A stretch of 64,000 nucleotides of DNA, from NCBI GenBank assembly GCA_035531075.1, contig DATKTO010000022.1:30679-94678 (forward strand), written 5' to 3'. This DNA is from 39-52-133 sp035531075 (GTDB taxonomy: Bacteria; Pseudomonadota; Gammaproteobacteria; Burkholderiales; Gallionellaceae). The notes beneath the pieces are model-generated. The model was given only the letters and a program-made list of their open reading frames with translations, had not been told where the DNA came from and made no database searches. This document shows, in pieces, positions 8,774 to 18,298 of the stretch. The translations under genes and the position numbers were made by a program. How positions within the stretch are numbered: position 1 is the stretch's first letter; each line of letters begins with the position of its first letter.

Positions 8774-10000
8774 ATGACGCATTCCATATTAGCGCGCCGT
8801 ATTGCGCAGCGTGTCATGGTGGGCAAGGTTGCTGTCGGTGGCAATGCACCGGTGGTGGTGCAGTCCATGACCAACACTGATACTGCTGATGCGCAGGGCA
8901 CCGCACGCCAGGTATATGAGTTGGCCAAGGCTGGTTCTGAGCTGGTGCGCATCACTGTCAATACGCCAGAAGCGGCAGCGCAGGTGCCGCGCATACGCGA
9001 GCTGCTTGATGGCATGGGCTGTGATGTGCCGCTGGTGGGGGATTTTCACTATAACGGCCATCGCCTGCTGAGTGAATTTCCCGACTGCGCGCAGGCGCTG
9101 GCAAAGTATCGCATCAATCCCGGCAATGTGGGACGCAACCGCAAGGGGGAAGATCAGTTTGGCATGATGATAGAGGTTGCCTGCCGCTATGACAAACCTG
9201 TGCGTATCGGAGTGAACTGGGGCAGCCTGGATTCGGAGCTGATCGTGCGCATGATGGATGAAAACGCCAAGTTGCCACAGCCGAAGACTGCCGCCGAAGT
9301 GACGCGCGAAGCACTGATTGTGTCGGCACTGGAAAGCGCGAAACGTGCAGAAGCGTTGGGCATGCCGCATGACCGCATCGTGTTGTCATGCAAGGTGAGC
9401 GGGGTGCAGGATCTGATTATGGTGTACCGCGATTTGGCGCAGCGTTGCGACTTCCCGCTGCATCTGGGCTTGACTGAAGCGGGCATGGGTTCGAAAGGTA
9501 TTGTTGCGTCTACCGCAGCACTGAGTGTGCTGTTGCAGGAGGGAATAGGCGACACGATACGCATCTCGCTGACGCCGGAGCCGGGTGGCGATCGCACGCA
9601 GGAAGTTGTGGTGGCGCAGGAGATTTTGCAGACCATGGGCTTGCGCGCGTTCACGCCGATGGTGACTGCCTGTCCCGGCTGCGGGCGCACGACCAGCACC
9701 GTGTTTCAGGAGTTGGCGCAAAGCATACAGTCTTACCTGCGCTCGGAGATGACGGTATGGCGGGAGAAGTATATAGGCGTGGAAGAAATGAATGTGGCCG
9801 TGATGGGCTGCATCGTGAACGGTCCCGGTGAAAGCAAGATGGCGAATATCGGCATCAGCTTGCCGGGTACGGGAGAGACTCCTGCAGCACCGGTGTATGT
9901 GGACGGAGAGAAGGTTGTTACGCTGCGCGGCGAAAATATCGCCAATGATTTCAAGAAAATAGTGGATGACTACGTTGCCAGAAAATATCTAAAAAAGTAG
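8774..10000 (+). CDS. ispG: 4-hydroxy-3-methylbut-2-enyl diphosphate synthase (IspG/GcpE)
   Basis: Iron-sulfur enzyme of the MEP isoprenoid pathway that reductively opens MEcPP to HMBPP. The cluster ligands are visible: C300 and C303 in ACPGCGRTTS, C346 in MGCIVNGPGE and the glutamate ligand E353. At 408 residues it is the longer proteobacterial form. It begins 3 nt after rodZ and lies in the common rodZ-ispG-hisS order. Confidence 0.96.
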   Translation: MTHSILARRIAQRVMVGKVAVGGNAPVVVQSMTNTDTADAQGTARQVYELAKAGSELVRITVNTPEAAAQVPRIRELLDGMGCDVPLVGDFHYNGHRLLSEFPDCAQALAKYRINPGNVGRNRKGEDQFGMMIEVACRYDKPVRIGVNWGSLDSELIVRMMDENAKLPQPKTAAEVTREALIVSALESAKRAEALGMPHDRIVLSCKVSGVQDLIMVYRDLAQRCDFPLHLGLTEAGMGSKGIVASTAALSVLLQEGIGDTIRISLTPEPGGDRTQEVVVAQEILQTMGLRAFTPMVTACPGCGRTTSTVFQELAQSIQSYLRSEMTVWREKYIGVEEMNVAVMGCIVNGPGESKMANIGISLPGTGETPAAPVYVDGEKVVTLRGENIANDFKKIVDDYVARKYLKK

Positions 10001-10048
10001 TGGCGAGCGATGTCTTCCCCTCTACCAATATCACCGAGTTTATGATCT

Positions 10049-11338
10049 ATGAGTAACCCCCCACTGCAAGCCGTACGCGGCATGAATGACATCCTGCCGG
10101 ACGAGGCGCAACTTTGGCTATGGTTCGAAGATACTGTGCGCGACTGGCTGGATTCTTACGGCTATCGAAATATCCGCATGCCGTTGGTGGAGCCAACGGC
10201 CCTGTTCAAGCGCGCGATTGGCGAAGTAACCGACATCGTTGAAAAAGAGATGTACAGTTTTGAAGACAGTCTCAATGGCGACCAGTTGACGCTACGCCCC
10301 GAGGGTACTGCATCCTGCGTGCGCGCGGTGCTGCAGCACAACCTGTTGTACAATGCGCCGCAGCGTTTGTATTACAGCGGCCCGATGTTCCGCCATGAGC
10401 GCCCGCAAAAGGGACGTTACCGGCAGTTTCATCAAATTGGCGTGGAAGCCTTGGGTTATGCAGACGCGGATATGGATGCCGAGCAAATCCTGATGTGCGC
10501 GCGTTTGTGGCGAAAGCTCGGCATTAGCGACGTGACACTGCAAATCAACACCTTGGGCGATGCAGCAGCGCGCAAACAGCATCGCGAGAAATTGATCGCC
10601 TATTTTGCGCAATACGCCGAGCTGCTGGATGAGGATGCCAAGCGACGCCTGCATGCCAATCCGCTGCGCATACTGGACAGCAAAAATCCGGCGATGCACG
10701 ACCTGATTGCGGGTGCCCCCAGGCTGATTGACGAGCTGCATGAAGACGCCATTCTGCATTTTGAAGCGGTGCAAAGCATCCTCAAGCAGCATGGCGTGGC
10801 TTACGAAATCAATCCGCGTTTGGTGCGCGGACTCGACTATTACAACCGCACCGTATTTGAGTGGGTCACCACGCGCCTCGGTGCGCAGGGCACTATCTGC
10901 GCGGGAGGCCGTTACGATGGCCTGATTGAACAGATCGGCGGCAAGCCGGCTGCAGCCTGCGGTTTCGCGATGGGTGTGGAACGTTTGTTGTCGCTGTTGC
11001 AGGAAGACGGCATTGTTAATCCGGTTGCACCGCTGGATGTCTATTTGGTGCATCAGGGGGAATTGGCTGATGCGATGGCCAGCGTGCTGGCCGAGCAATT
11101 GCGTGATGCGGGTTTGCGCGTGGCCTTGCATTGCGGTGGCGGGAGTTTCAAGTCGCAGATGAAAAAGGCGGATGGCAGCGGCGCGCACTTTGCGCTCATC
11201 ATTGGTGATGACGAGGCGCAAGCCGGCCAAGCCACGCTGAAGCCATTGCGCGATGGCGGCGAACAGGTGAGGGTGCAGCAAGCTGAATTGCCGCAAGTGA
11301 TTAAGCATAAGATTAATAAAGTGATAAAAAAAGGATAA
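10049..11338 (+). CDS. hisS: histidyl-tRNA synthetase
   Basis: Class II synthetase charging tRNA-His. Motif 2 is visible as YYSGPMFRHERPQKGRYRQF, the histidine-specific motifs as LVRGLDYYNRTVFEW and AGGRYDGL, and motif 3 as GFAMGVERLL. The C-terminal anticodon-binding domain (about 330-425) is present. This distinguishes it from the paralogue hisZ at 18298, which lacks that domain in usable form. Length is 429 residues. Confidence 0.97.
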   Translation: MSNPPLQAVRGMNDILPDEAQLWLWFEDTVRDWLDSYGYRNIRMPLVEPTALFKRAIGEVTDIVEKEMYSFEDSLNGDQLTLRPEGTASCVRAVLQHNLLYNAPQRLYYSGPMFRHERPQKGRYRQFHQIGVEALGYADADMDAEQILMCARLWRKLGISDVTLQINTLGDAAARKQHREKLIAYFAQYAELLDEDAKRRLHANPLRILDSKNPAMHDLIAGAPRLIDELHEDAILHFEAVQSILKQHGVAYEINPRLVRGLDYYNRTVFEWVTTRLGAQGTICAGGRYDGLIEQIGGKPAAACGFAMGVERLLSLLQEDGIVNPVAPLDVYLVHQGELADAMASVLAEQLRDAGLRVALHCGGGSFKSQMKKADGSGAHFALIIGDDEAQAGQATLKPLRDGGEQVRVQQAELPQVIKHKINKVIKKG

Positions 11339-11342
11339 TAAA

Positions 11343-11996
11343 ATGTCGATGATTGATTTGCACGAGCAGGAACAACTGGACGCACTGAAGACGTGGTGGA
11401 AAGATAATCGCAAGTGGCTGCTCGCGACACTCGCGGTTGTTCTGGTCGCTTATGCCGCGCTAACCTACTGGAAAAGCTATCAGGGTAAACAGGCTGCTGA
11501 AGCGTCCACACTGTATGCCGAAGTACTCAAGCAGGTTGCCAGCAACGACCCTAAGCGCATTAATGATTCCGTTGCGGCACTGGTTGCAAAATACAGCGGC
11601 ACGGCTTATGCGCCGCGCGCGCAATTGCTGGCAGTGCAAGCCAATATGCAGGCAAAAGATTTTGCACTCGCCAAATCGCAGCTTGAGTGGGTGATATCAC
11701 ACGCCAGTGAAGGTGGATTGCAGGATACCGCCCGCCTGAAATTGTCCAGCATTCTGCTGGATGAGAAAAAATATGACGAAGCTATGAAGCTTCTGGATGC
11801 AACACATCCAGAAGCTTTTGTCGGCCTGTATGCCGATCTTAAGGGTGATGTGCTGGCCGCGCAGGGCAAGACAGCAGAGGCGCGTGCAGCCTATAAGATG
11901 GCGTTAGAGAAGATGGACGGCAAGAGTGCATACCGTAATTTGATCCAACTCAAATTGGACGGTCTCGGCACGGACAGCCAGGGTGGGGTGAAGTGA
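11343..11996 (+). CDS. yfgM: YfgM family, ancillary SecYEG translocon / periplasmic chaperone protein
   Basis: Membrane-anchored TPR protein that in E. coli associates with SecYEG and PpiD at the inner membrane. A short cytoplasmic N-terminus (EQEQLDALKTWWKDNRKW) leads into one membrane span (about 25-43). A periplasmic region of helical repeats follows. It has 217 residues and sits between hisS and bamB, as in many proteobacteria. It overlaps bamB by 4 nt. Confidence 0.88.
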   Translation: MSMIDLHEQEQLDALKTWWKDNRKWLLATLAVVLVAYAALTYWKSYQGKQAAEASTLYAEVLKQVASNDPKRINDSVAALVAKYSGTAYAPRAQLLAVQANMQAKDFALAKSQLEWVISHASEGGLQDTARLKLSSILLDEKKYDEAMKLLDATHPEAFVGLYADLKGDVLAAQGKTAEARAAYKMALEKMDGKSAYRNLIQLKLDGLGTDSQGGVK

Positions 11997-13123
11997 AACT
12001 GAATCGCAGTGCGCTTGTACTGCCGATTCTGGTTTTGCTGGCAGGCTGCTTTGGCGGCAAGCTAACGGGTAAGGAACCCGCGGAGCTTCGCGACTTCAAA
12101 CCAGGCGCAAGCATGGAGGTGCGCTGGAAGCGCAACGTGGGCGAGGTCGGAAACGCAGGCTTGCAGCCCGTTGTCACGCGTAACGCAGTATATGTTGCCA
12201 ATGCAGATGGCGAGCTGTTTCGCCTGAATCCAATCAGCGGCAAGAAAGTCTGGAAGATCGACACCGGCTTCAAAATTTCAGGAGCGGTGGGTGCGGGTGA
12301 TGGTCTGGTGGTAGTCGGCGGCTTGAAAAGCGAGGTGGCTGCTTTCGATGAAGACGGAAAGTTGCGCTGGATAACAAGGGTGTCGAGCGAAGTATTGAGT
12401 GCTCCGCAAATTGCCGATGGCATGGTGGTTGTTCGCAGCAGCGATGGCCGCATCGCCGCATTAAGCGTTGAGGACGGCAAGCGTCAGTGGCTGTATGAGC
12501 GCTCCACGCCCACGCTGATCGTGCGTAGCCACGCCGGCGTGGTCATTCAGCGCGGCGTGGTCTATGCCGGTTTTGCAGCGGGCAGGCTGGCGGCAATCAG
12601 TCTGGCCAATGGCGCTGTCGTTTGGGAGTCAGCTGTTTCACAGCCTCGCGGCAATACCGAACTGGAACGCATCAGCGATATCACCAGCCTGCCCGCAGTC
12701 GACAGTGAGAAAATCTGTGCAGTTGCCTTTCAGGGACGCACAGCCTGTTTTGATATTAAACAGGGTGCGATGTTGTGGAGCCGTGACTTGTCTAGCGATA
12801 AGGGGCTCACCCTGGTGCAGAACTATCTCTATGTGAGCGATGACCAGGCCACTGTGTTGGCATTGGATAAAGCCAGTGGCAGCACAGTGTGGAAGAATGA
12901 CCAGTTGTTCATGCGCCAGGTTTCTGCTCCCTGGGTGATGGATAAGTATGTGGTGGTTGGGGACTTTAAGGGTTACCTGCATGTATTGAGCCGCGAAGAC
13001 GGTAGCCTGCTTGCACGGATCAAGACTGACGGCAGCCCGATTTTATTTGCGCCGGTGTTGCTGGGCAAAGGTTTACTGTTACAAACGCGTGACGGCGGCG
13101 TTTACTCCGTTGAAATAAATTAA
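11993..13123 (+). CDS. bamB: outer membrane protein assembly factor BamB
   Basis: Lipoprotein of the BAM complex that inserts beta-barrel proteins in the outer membrane. The GTG start overlaps the yfgM stop (GTGA). Lipobox VLLAGC puts the lipid on Cys19. The remainder is an eight-bladed PQQ-like propeller with repeats such as VYVANADGELFRLNPISGKKVWK and WEVD/WKND strands. Length is 376 residues. Confidence 0.94.
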   Translation: MKLNRSALVLPILVLLAGCFGGKLTGKEPAELRDFKPGASMEVRWKRNVGEVGNAGLQPVVTRNAVYVANADGELFRLNPISGKKVWKIDTGFKISGAVGAGDGLVVVGGLKSEVAAFDEDGKLRWITRVSSEVLSAPQIADGMVVVRSSDGRIAALSVEDGKRQWLYERSTPTLIVRSHAGVVIQRGVVYAGFAAGRLAAISLANGAVVWESAVSQPRGNTELERISDITSLPAVDSEKICAVAFQGRTACFDIKQGAMLWSRDLSSDKGLTLVQNYLYVSDDQATVLALDKASGSTVWKNDQLFMRQVSAPWVMDKYVVVGDFKGYLHVLSREDGSLLARIKTDGSPILFAPVLLGKGLLLQTRDGGVYSVEIN

Positions 13124-13137
13124 ACGAGAATCTCAAT

Positions 13138-14550
13138 ATGTTGCCCACACTGGTTTTAGTTGGTCGTCCGAATGTGGGCAAATCGACGCTGTTCAATCGC
13201 CTTACCCGCAGCCGTGATGCGCTGGTTGCGGATCTCCCGGGTTTAACGCGTGACCGCCATTATGGTCGCGGTCGTGTTGGCGAACGGCCTTATCTGGTGG
13301 TTGATACGGGCGGACTGGAACCCGTCGCCAAGGACGGCATCATGCACGAAATGGCCAAGCAGACCCTGCAGGCCATAGATGAAGCGGATATGGTGCTGTT
13401 TCTGGTGGATGGCCGCCAAGGCCTGACCCCGCAGGACAAAATCATTGCGAACCTGCTGCGCAAAACTGGCCGCCCGGTACAGCTATTGGTGAACAAGGCC
13501 GAAGGCATGCAGCGCGCCCGTGTGACCAACGAATTCTTTGAACTGGGTCTCGGCGAACCCATACCGATTTCGTCTGCGCATGGCGATAATGTCACTGAAG
13601 TTATCGCTATGGTGTTTGAAGAGCTGCCCCAGCAGGAACAGGCTGCGGAAGAGCAGTCTGATCACCCCAAGCTGGCAATAGTCGGTCGTCCCAACGTCGG
13701 AAAATCTACTCTGGTCAACGCCATTCTTGGAGAAGAGCGGGTCATTGCTTTCGATCAGCCGGGCACGACGCGCGACAGCATCTACATCGATTTTGAACGA
13801 AGCGGCAAGCAGTACACCATTATCGATACCGCTGGCGTGCGACGTCGCGGCAAGATTGATGAAGCGGTCGAAAAGTTTTCGGTTGTCAAAACGATGCAGG
13901 CAATAGAGGACGCCAACGTGGTGATACTGGTAGTGGATGCTCGCGACCAGATTACAGAGCAGGACGCGCATTTGGCAGACTTTGTGCTGCAAGCCGGGCG
14001 TGCGCTGGTGCTGGCGGTGAATAAATGGGACGGCCTGGACGCGTATCAGCGCGATACCGCGAAACGCGACATTGATCGCAAGTTGCACTTCCTGAGCTTC
14101 GCCAAGCACCATTTTATTTCAGCGCTGAAAGGCGATGGTGTGCAGTCCCTGTTCAAATCCGTGGATGAAGCGTACGCCGCGGCAATGGCGAAACTGCCCA
14201 CACCTTTGCTTACCCGGGTATTGATGGACGCGGTAGACAAGCAGCAGCCGCCGCGCGGCGGCGTCTTCCGTCCAAAGATGCGCTATGCACACCAGGGCGG
14301 AAGTAACCCACCCCTGATTATTATCCACGGCAGTGCACTGGATAAAGTGCCGGAAAGCTACAGGCGTTATCTCGAAAAAACCTTCTGCGACGCGTTCAAG
14401 CTGCAGGGCACGCCGCTCAGGGTCGAGTTTAGGGCCGGTGCCAACCCTTTCGCGGACAAGACGCCCAAAAAGATAACGGAGAGTGAAAGGCGTGAGGCTA
14501 TCAAGGTGGCTGACCGTGTGCGTAACCGTGCGCGGCGCGAACCAAAGTGA
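13138..14550 (+). CDS. der: ribosome-assembly GTPase Der (EngA)
   Basis: Double-GTPase needed for 50S ribosome maturation. Two complete G domains are seen, each with GRPNVGKS (starting at residues 9 and 183). DLPGLTRDR and DQPGTTRDS form the switch regions, and NKAEG and NKWDG the base-recognition motifs. A C-terminal KH-like domain ends in a basic tail. Length is 470 residues. Confidence 0.97.
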   Translation: MLPTLVLVGRPNVGKSTLFNRLTRSRDALVADLPGLTRDRHYGRGRVGERPYLVVDTGGLEPVAKDGIMHEMAKQTLQAIDEADMVLFLVDGRQGLTPQDKIIANLLRKTGRPVQLLVNKAEGMQRARVTNEFFELGLGEPIPISSAHGDNVTEVIAMVFEELPQQEQAAEEQSDHPKLAIVGRPNVGKSTLVNAILGEERVIAFDQPGTTRDSIYIDFERSGKQYTIIDTAGVRRRGKIDEAVEKFSVVKTMQAIEDANVVILVVDARDQITEQDAHLADFVLQAGRALVLAVNKWDGLDAYQRDTAKRDIDRKLHFLSFAKHHFISALKGDGVQSLFKSVDEAYAAAMAKLPTPLLTRVLMDAVDKQQPPRGGVFRPKMRYAHQGGSNPPLIIIHGSALDKVPESYRRYLEKTFCDAFKLQGTPLRVEFRAGANPFADKTPKKITESERREAIKVADRVRNRARREPK

Positions 14551-14636
14551 TAATAAACGAAGTCGTTAAGTAACTGGTCAGAAAGCCGGAAATCCAGTAG
14601 AGTTATCACCCCGATAAAAACAAGAGAAAAATAAAA

Positions 14637-14870
14637 ATGAGCGCAAAAGGGCAACAATTACAAGACCCGTTCCTGAACGCACTGCGTAAGGAACATGTGC
14701 AGGTGGCAATCTACCTGGTGAACGGCATCAAGCTGCAAGGCCAGGTCGAATCATTTGACCAGTATGTGGTGCTGCTGAAAAATGCCACGCTGATCCAGAT
14801 GGTATACAAGCACGCCATCTCTACCATCGTCCCCGCACGCGCTGTCACCATCCCGTACGACACTGAATAA
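14637..14870 (+). CDS. hfq: RNA chaperone Hfq
   Basis: Hexameric Sm-like RNA chaperone that pairs small RNAs with mRNAs. At 77 residues it is a compact form without the long C-terminal tail of E. coli Hfq. The family core is present: LQDPFLNALRKEHVQV, NGIKLQGQVESFDQYVVLL and the Sm2 motif VYKHAISTIVP. It overlaps hflX by 1 nt (TAATG), the conserved hfq-hflX-hflK-hflC order. Confidence 0.97.
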   Translation: MSAKGQQLQDPFLNALRKEHVQVAIYLVNGIKLQGQVESFDQYVVLLKNATLIQMVYKHAISTIVPARAVTIPYDTE

Positions 14871-16003
14871 TGCATCAGTCTACAACTGCTGCTAATACGG
14901 CGGTATTGGTTAGTCTTGATTTTGGTTCGCCGGATTATGCAGAAAGCCTGGAAGAATTTCGTCTTCTGGTGGAGAGCGCCGGCGTGACGAGCCTCGCTTT
15001 GGTGGCAGGCAAACGGCAGCGTCCCGACCCCAAGCTGTTTGCCGGCAGCGGCAAGGTTGACGAGATAGCCGCCATCGTCGAGGAACTGGAGGTGCCGCTG
15101 GTGATATTCAATCACGACCTTTCGCCGGCGCAGATGCGCAATCTGGCTGCAGTGCTGAATGCCCGCGTGATCGATCGTACCATGCTGATTCTGGATATTT
15201 TTGCATTGCGGGCGCAAAGTCACGAAGGCAAGGTGCAGGTAGAGTTGGCGCAGCTCAAGTACCTTTCCTCGCGTCTGGCCGGTATGAATCAGGACATGGG
15301 CCAGCAGAAATTTGCGGTTGGCGCGCGCGGTCCGGGCGAAACACAGCTGGAGCTGGACAGGCGCAAGCTGGATAAGCGAGTGGTTTTGTTGAACGAGCGT
15401 CTTGAAAAACTTCGACGACACCGCCAAGTGTTGCGCAAATCCCGCGATCGATCGGATGTCTTGTCGGTGTCCATCGTAGGCTATACCAATGCGGGTAAAT
15501 CCACCCTGTTTAACAAGCTGACCCATGCCAATGTGTATGCAGCAGATCAGTTATTCGCCACCCTGGATACCACAGCGAGGCGGGTCTTTATCGAAGGCGA
15601 GGGTCAGGTAGTATTGTCCGATACAGTGGGCTTTATCCGTCATTTGCCGCATGGTTTGGTGGCAGCGTTTCGCAGTACCCTCGAAGAAACTGCCATGGCG
15701 GATTTGTTGCTGCATGTGGTTGATGCCAACAGCCCCGAGCGGCATGACCAGGTTGCCGAGGTAAACAAGGTTTTGCACGAGATCGGTGCGCAGAATATCC
15801 CGCAGATATTGGTATACAACAAGATAGATCTGCAGGATTTGCCAGCGGGCGTGAAGCGCGATGAATATGGTAAAATAGTTTCGATAAATCTGAGTGCAAA
15901 AACCGGCGCCGGTCTGGATGATTTGCGCGGGGCGCTGGCTGAAGTACGCGATGCCAAAAAGCAGGAAGTTCAAGTTCGGCAGTGGCACCCGCTTAACGAC
16001 TGA
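14870..16003 (+). CDS. hflX: ribosome-rescue GTPase HflX
   Basis: GTPase that splits stalled ribosomes, for example under heat stress. The N-terminal HflX domain includes the glycine-rich GPGETQLELDRR stretch and a coiled coil. The G domain has GYTNAGKST from residue 204, DTVGFIRHLP and NKIDL. Length is 377 residues. The stop codon falls inside a 13-bp tandem repeat (15998-16023). Confidence 0.95.
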   Translation: MHQSTTAANTAVLVSLDFGSPDYAESLEEFRLLVESAGVTSLALVAGKRQRPDPKLFAGSGKVDEIAAIVEELEVPLVIFNHDLSPAQMRNLAAVLNARVIDRTMLILDIFALRAQSHEGKVQVELAQLKYLSSRLAGMNQDMGQQKFAVGARGPGETQLELDRRKLDKRVVLLNERLEKLRRHRQVLRKSRDRSDVLSVSIVGYTNAGKSTLFNKLTHANVYAADQLFATLDTTARRVFIEGEGQVVLSDTVGFIRHLPHGLVAAFRSTLEETAMADLLLHVVDANSPERHDQVAEVNKVLHEIGAQNIPQILVYNKIDLQDLPAGVKRDEYGKIVSINLSAKTGAGLDDLRGALAEVRDAKKQEVQVRQWHPLND

Positions 16004-16023
16004 TACATTAGACTGATACATTA
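15998..16023 (+). repeat. 13-bp perfect tandem duplication at the hflX/hflK junction
   Basis: GACTGATACATTA occurs twice in direct succession (15998-16010 and 16011-16023). The first copy contains the hflX stop codon. The duplication lengthens the gap before the hflK ribosome site (AAAAGGT) by 13 nt. Confidence 0.9.
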
Positions 16024-16038
16024 AAAGGTAGATTTGCT

Positions 16039-17232
16039 ATGGGATTAAATGATCCGCAATGGGGCAATAAAAACAGCGGTGGTCCACCTGATCTGGACGA
16101 GCTGATGCGCAACTTCAATAAGAAAATTAGCGAGTTGTTTGGTGGCAAGGGGGCGGGAAATAAAGCCGGCGGCACAGGTGCGCCGCAAAGCTTCGGCGTT
16201 GGCATCGGTCTGATTCTGCTGATCGTTGCCTTGTTGTGGATTGCCAGCGGCTTCTATATTGTAGACGCGAGTTCGCGTGGCGTTGTGCTGCGTTTCGGCA
16301 AGTATGTTGATACTACTCAGCCTGGCCCGCGCTGGCATATGCCATTTCCGATTGAATCGGTTGAGGTGGTGAGCGTGAGCCAGGTAAAAACGGTTGAAAT
16401 CGGCTACCGTGAAAACGTCAAGAACAAGATGCTGAAAGAATCGCTGATGCTGACTGCGGATGAAAATATCATCGACATTCAATTCGCCGTTCAGTACTTT
16501 CTGAAAGATCCCAAAGATTATCTGTTTAACAACCGCAAGCCGGACGAAAACGTGCGCCAGGCAGCTGAAACCGCAATTCGCGAAATCGTCGGTAAAAACA
16601 AGATGGACTTTGTGCTGTATGAAGGGCGCGAGCAGGTGGCGGCAGCAACCACCAAGCTGATCCAGGATATTCTGGATCGCTACAGGACCGGCATACTGGT
16701 AAGCAAGGTCACCATGCAGAATGCACAGCCACCCGAGCAGGTACAGGCGGCGTTTGACGATGCAGTGAAGGCCGGACAGGACAGAGAACGCCAGAAGAAT
16801 GAAGGCCAGGCATATGCGAATGATGTGGTGCCAAGAGCCAAGGGTGCGGCAGCGCGTCTGCAGGAGGAGTCGGAAGGTTACCGCCAGCGCGTGATAGCCA
16901 ATGCCGAGGGTGATGCCAGTCGTTTCAAGCAGGTGCTGGTTGAATACGAAAAGGCGCCAACGGTAACCCGTGAACGTATGTATATCGACATGATGCAACA
17001 GGTATTGACCAGCAGCAGTAAGGTCATGGTGGATCAGAAAGCTGGTAACAGTCTGTTGTATCTGCCCCTGGACAAGCTGATACAGAGCACAGGCCAACCA
17101 GTGCCCGACGCATTGTCGGCAGGAAGCGCAGAGCCAGCAGCGGCTCCTGCGGCACCAGCAACAGAAGCGGCAGGTTTGCCGCGCGGCGTGCGTGATTCCT
17201 TGCGCAGCCGTGACAGGGAGGCACGTCAATGA
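16039..17232 (+). CDS. hflK: FtsH protease regulator HflK
   Basis: SPFH/Band-7 membrane protein that with HflC forms a large periplasmic cage around the FtsH protease. A Gly-rich cytoplasmic N-terminus (DPQWGNKNSGGPPDLDELM) precedes one membrane span (about 53-76). The SPFH domain and a long helical coil follow. The Ala/Pro-rich tail ends in basic residues. It has 397 residues and overlaps hflC by 4 nt. Confidence 0.95.
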   Translation: MGLNDPQWGNKNSGGPPDLDELMRNFNKKISELFGGKGAGNKAGGTGAPQSFGVGIGLILLIVALLWIASGFYIVDASSRGVVLRFGKYVDTTQPGPRWHMPFPIESVEVVSVSQVKTVEIGYRENVKNKMLKESLMLTADENIIDIQFAVQYFLKDPKDYLFNNRKPDENVRQAAETAIREIVGKNKMDFVLYEGREQVAAATTKLIQDILDRYRTGILVSKVTMQNAQPPEQVQAAFDDAVKAGQDRERQKNEGQAYANDVVPRAKGAAARLQEESEGYRQRVIANAEGDASRFKQVLVEYEKAPTVTRERMYIDMMQQVLTSSSKVMVDQKAGNSLLYLPLDKLIQSTGQPVPDALSAGSAEPAAAPAAPATEAAGLPRGVRDSLRSRDREARQ

Positions 17233-18107
17233 AAATCAATATGGTAAATTTTTTGGTAGGCACAATTCTTGTGCTTGTTTTGGCCAACTTGAGCATATTC
17301 GTGGTGGACCAGCGCCAGACCGCGATTGTTTTGCAGCTGGGTGAACTGGTGGGGGAAAAGACCGAACCCGGTCTGTATTTCAAGATGCCGCTGGTACAGA
17401 ACGTACGCTTTTTTGATTCGCGCATCCTGACCATGGATAGTGTGGAGCCGGAGCGTTTCATTACGGCCGAGAAGAAAAACGTGATGGTGGATTCCTTCGT
17501 TAAATGGCGTATAGACAACGTGAAGCAGTACTACATCAGCGTGCGCGGTGACGAGCAGGTTGCGCAGACACGTTTGATGCAGACGGTGAATTCGATTATG
17601 CGCGAGGAATTCGGCAAGCGTAGTGTCAGCGATGTAGTGTCTGGCGAGCGCGACAAGATCATGGAAGTGCTGCGAGAGAAGGCCGATGCTGATGCGCGCA
17701 AGATTGGTGTACAGGTTATGGATGTGCGCCTCAAGCGTGTTGATTATCCGATGGAAATCAGCGATTCGGTATATCGCCGCATGGATGCCGAGCGCAAGCG
17801 CGTGGCAAACGAGTTGCGTGCGACGGGAAATGCCGAAAGCGAAAAAATTCGCGCTGACGCAGACAGGCAGCGCGAGGTCATACTTGCCAATGCATACCGC
17901 GATGCGCAAAAGATCAAAGGTGATGGCGATGCCAAGGCTTCTGCACTTTACGCTTCGGCGTTCGGGCGCAATGCGGAGTTTTATGCCTTTTATCGCAGCA
18001 TGGAAGCCTACAAGCAAAGTTTCAAGAACAAGAGTGACGTCATGGTAATTGACCCCAGTTCTTCGTTCTTCAAGTACCTGAAGAGTTCCAGCAAGGCAGC
18101 CAAGTAA
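17229..18107 (+). CDS. hflC: FtsH protease regulator HflC
   Basis: Partner of HflK in the FtsH-associated SPFH complex. An N-terminal membrane span (about 5-24) is followed by the SPFH domain (FVVDQRQTAIVLQLGELVGE). A charged helical region rich in Ala/Glu/Arg (ADADRQREVILANAYRDAQK) comes next. It has 292 residues. The ATGA overlap with hflK indicates coupled translation. Confidence 0.95.
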   Translation: MKINMVNFLVGTILVLVLANLSIFVVDQRQTAIVLQLGELVGEKTEPGLYFKMPLVQNVRFFDSRILTMDSVEPERFITAEKKNVMVDSFVKWRIDNVKQYYISVRGDEQVAQTRLMQTVNSIMREEFGKRSVSDVVSGERDKIMEVLREKADADARKIGVQVMDVRLKRVDYPMEISDSVYRRMDAERKRVANELRATGNAESEKIRADADRQREVILANAYRDAQKIKGDGDAKASALYASAFGRNAEFYAFYRSMEAYKQSFKNKSDVMVIDPSSSFFKYLKSSSKAAK

Positions 18108-18112
18108 TTTCA

Positions 18113-18298
18113 ATGCTTGAATATTTACTGACAGCTTTGGGCTTAATGCTGGTAATTGAAGGTCTGATGCCGTTCCTGTTTCCTGCTTCGTGGCGGGCAG
18201 GGTTAAGCAAGCTGGCTCAGTTTCATGATGGTCAAACTCGTTTTATCGGGCTGACTTTGATGCTGGGCGGCTTGCTGCTGATTTATTGGATTAGATAA
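18113..18298 (+). CDS. DUF2065 small membrane protein (YjeT-like)
   Basis: A 61-residue protein with two hydrophobic helices (about 5-23 and 43-59) joined by a short basic loop. It matches DUF2065, typically found right after hflC. The function is not established. It starts 5 nt after hflC and shares 1 nt with hisZ. Confidence 0.85.
   Translation: MLEYLLTALGLMLVIEGLMPFLFPASWRAGLSKLAQFHDGQTRFIGLTLMLGGLLLIYWIR

Noticed and set aside
16045..17229. 394-codon minus-strand open frame opposite hflK
   Set aside because: It mirrors hflK almost exactly and has a Cys/His/Leu-rich shadow composition.
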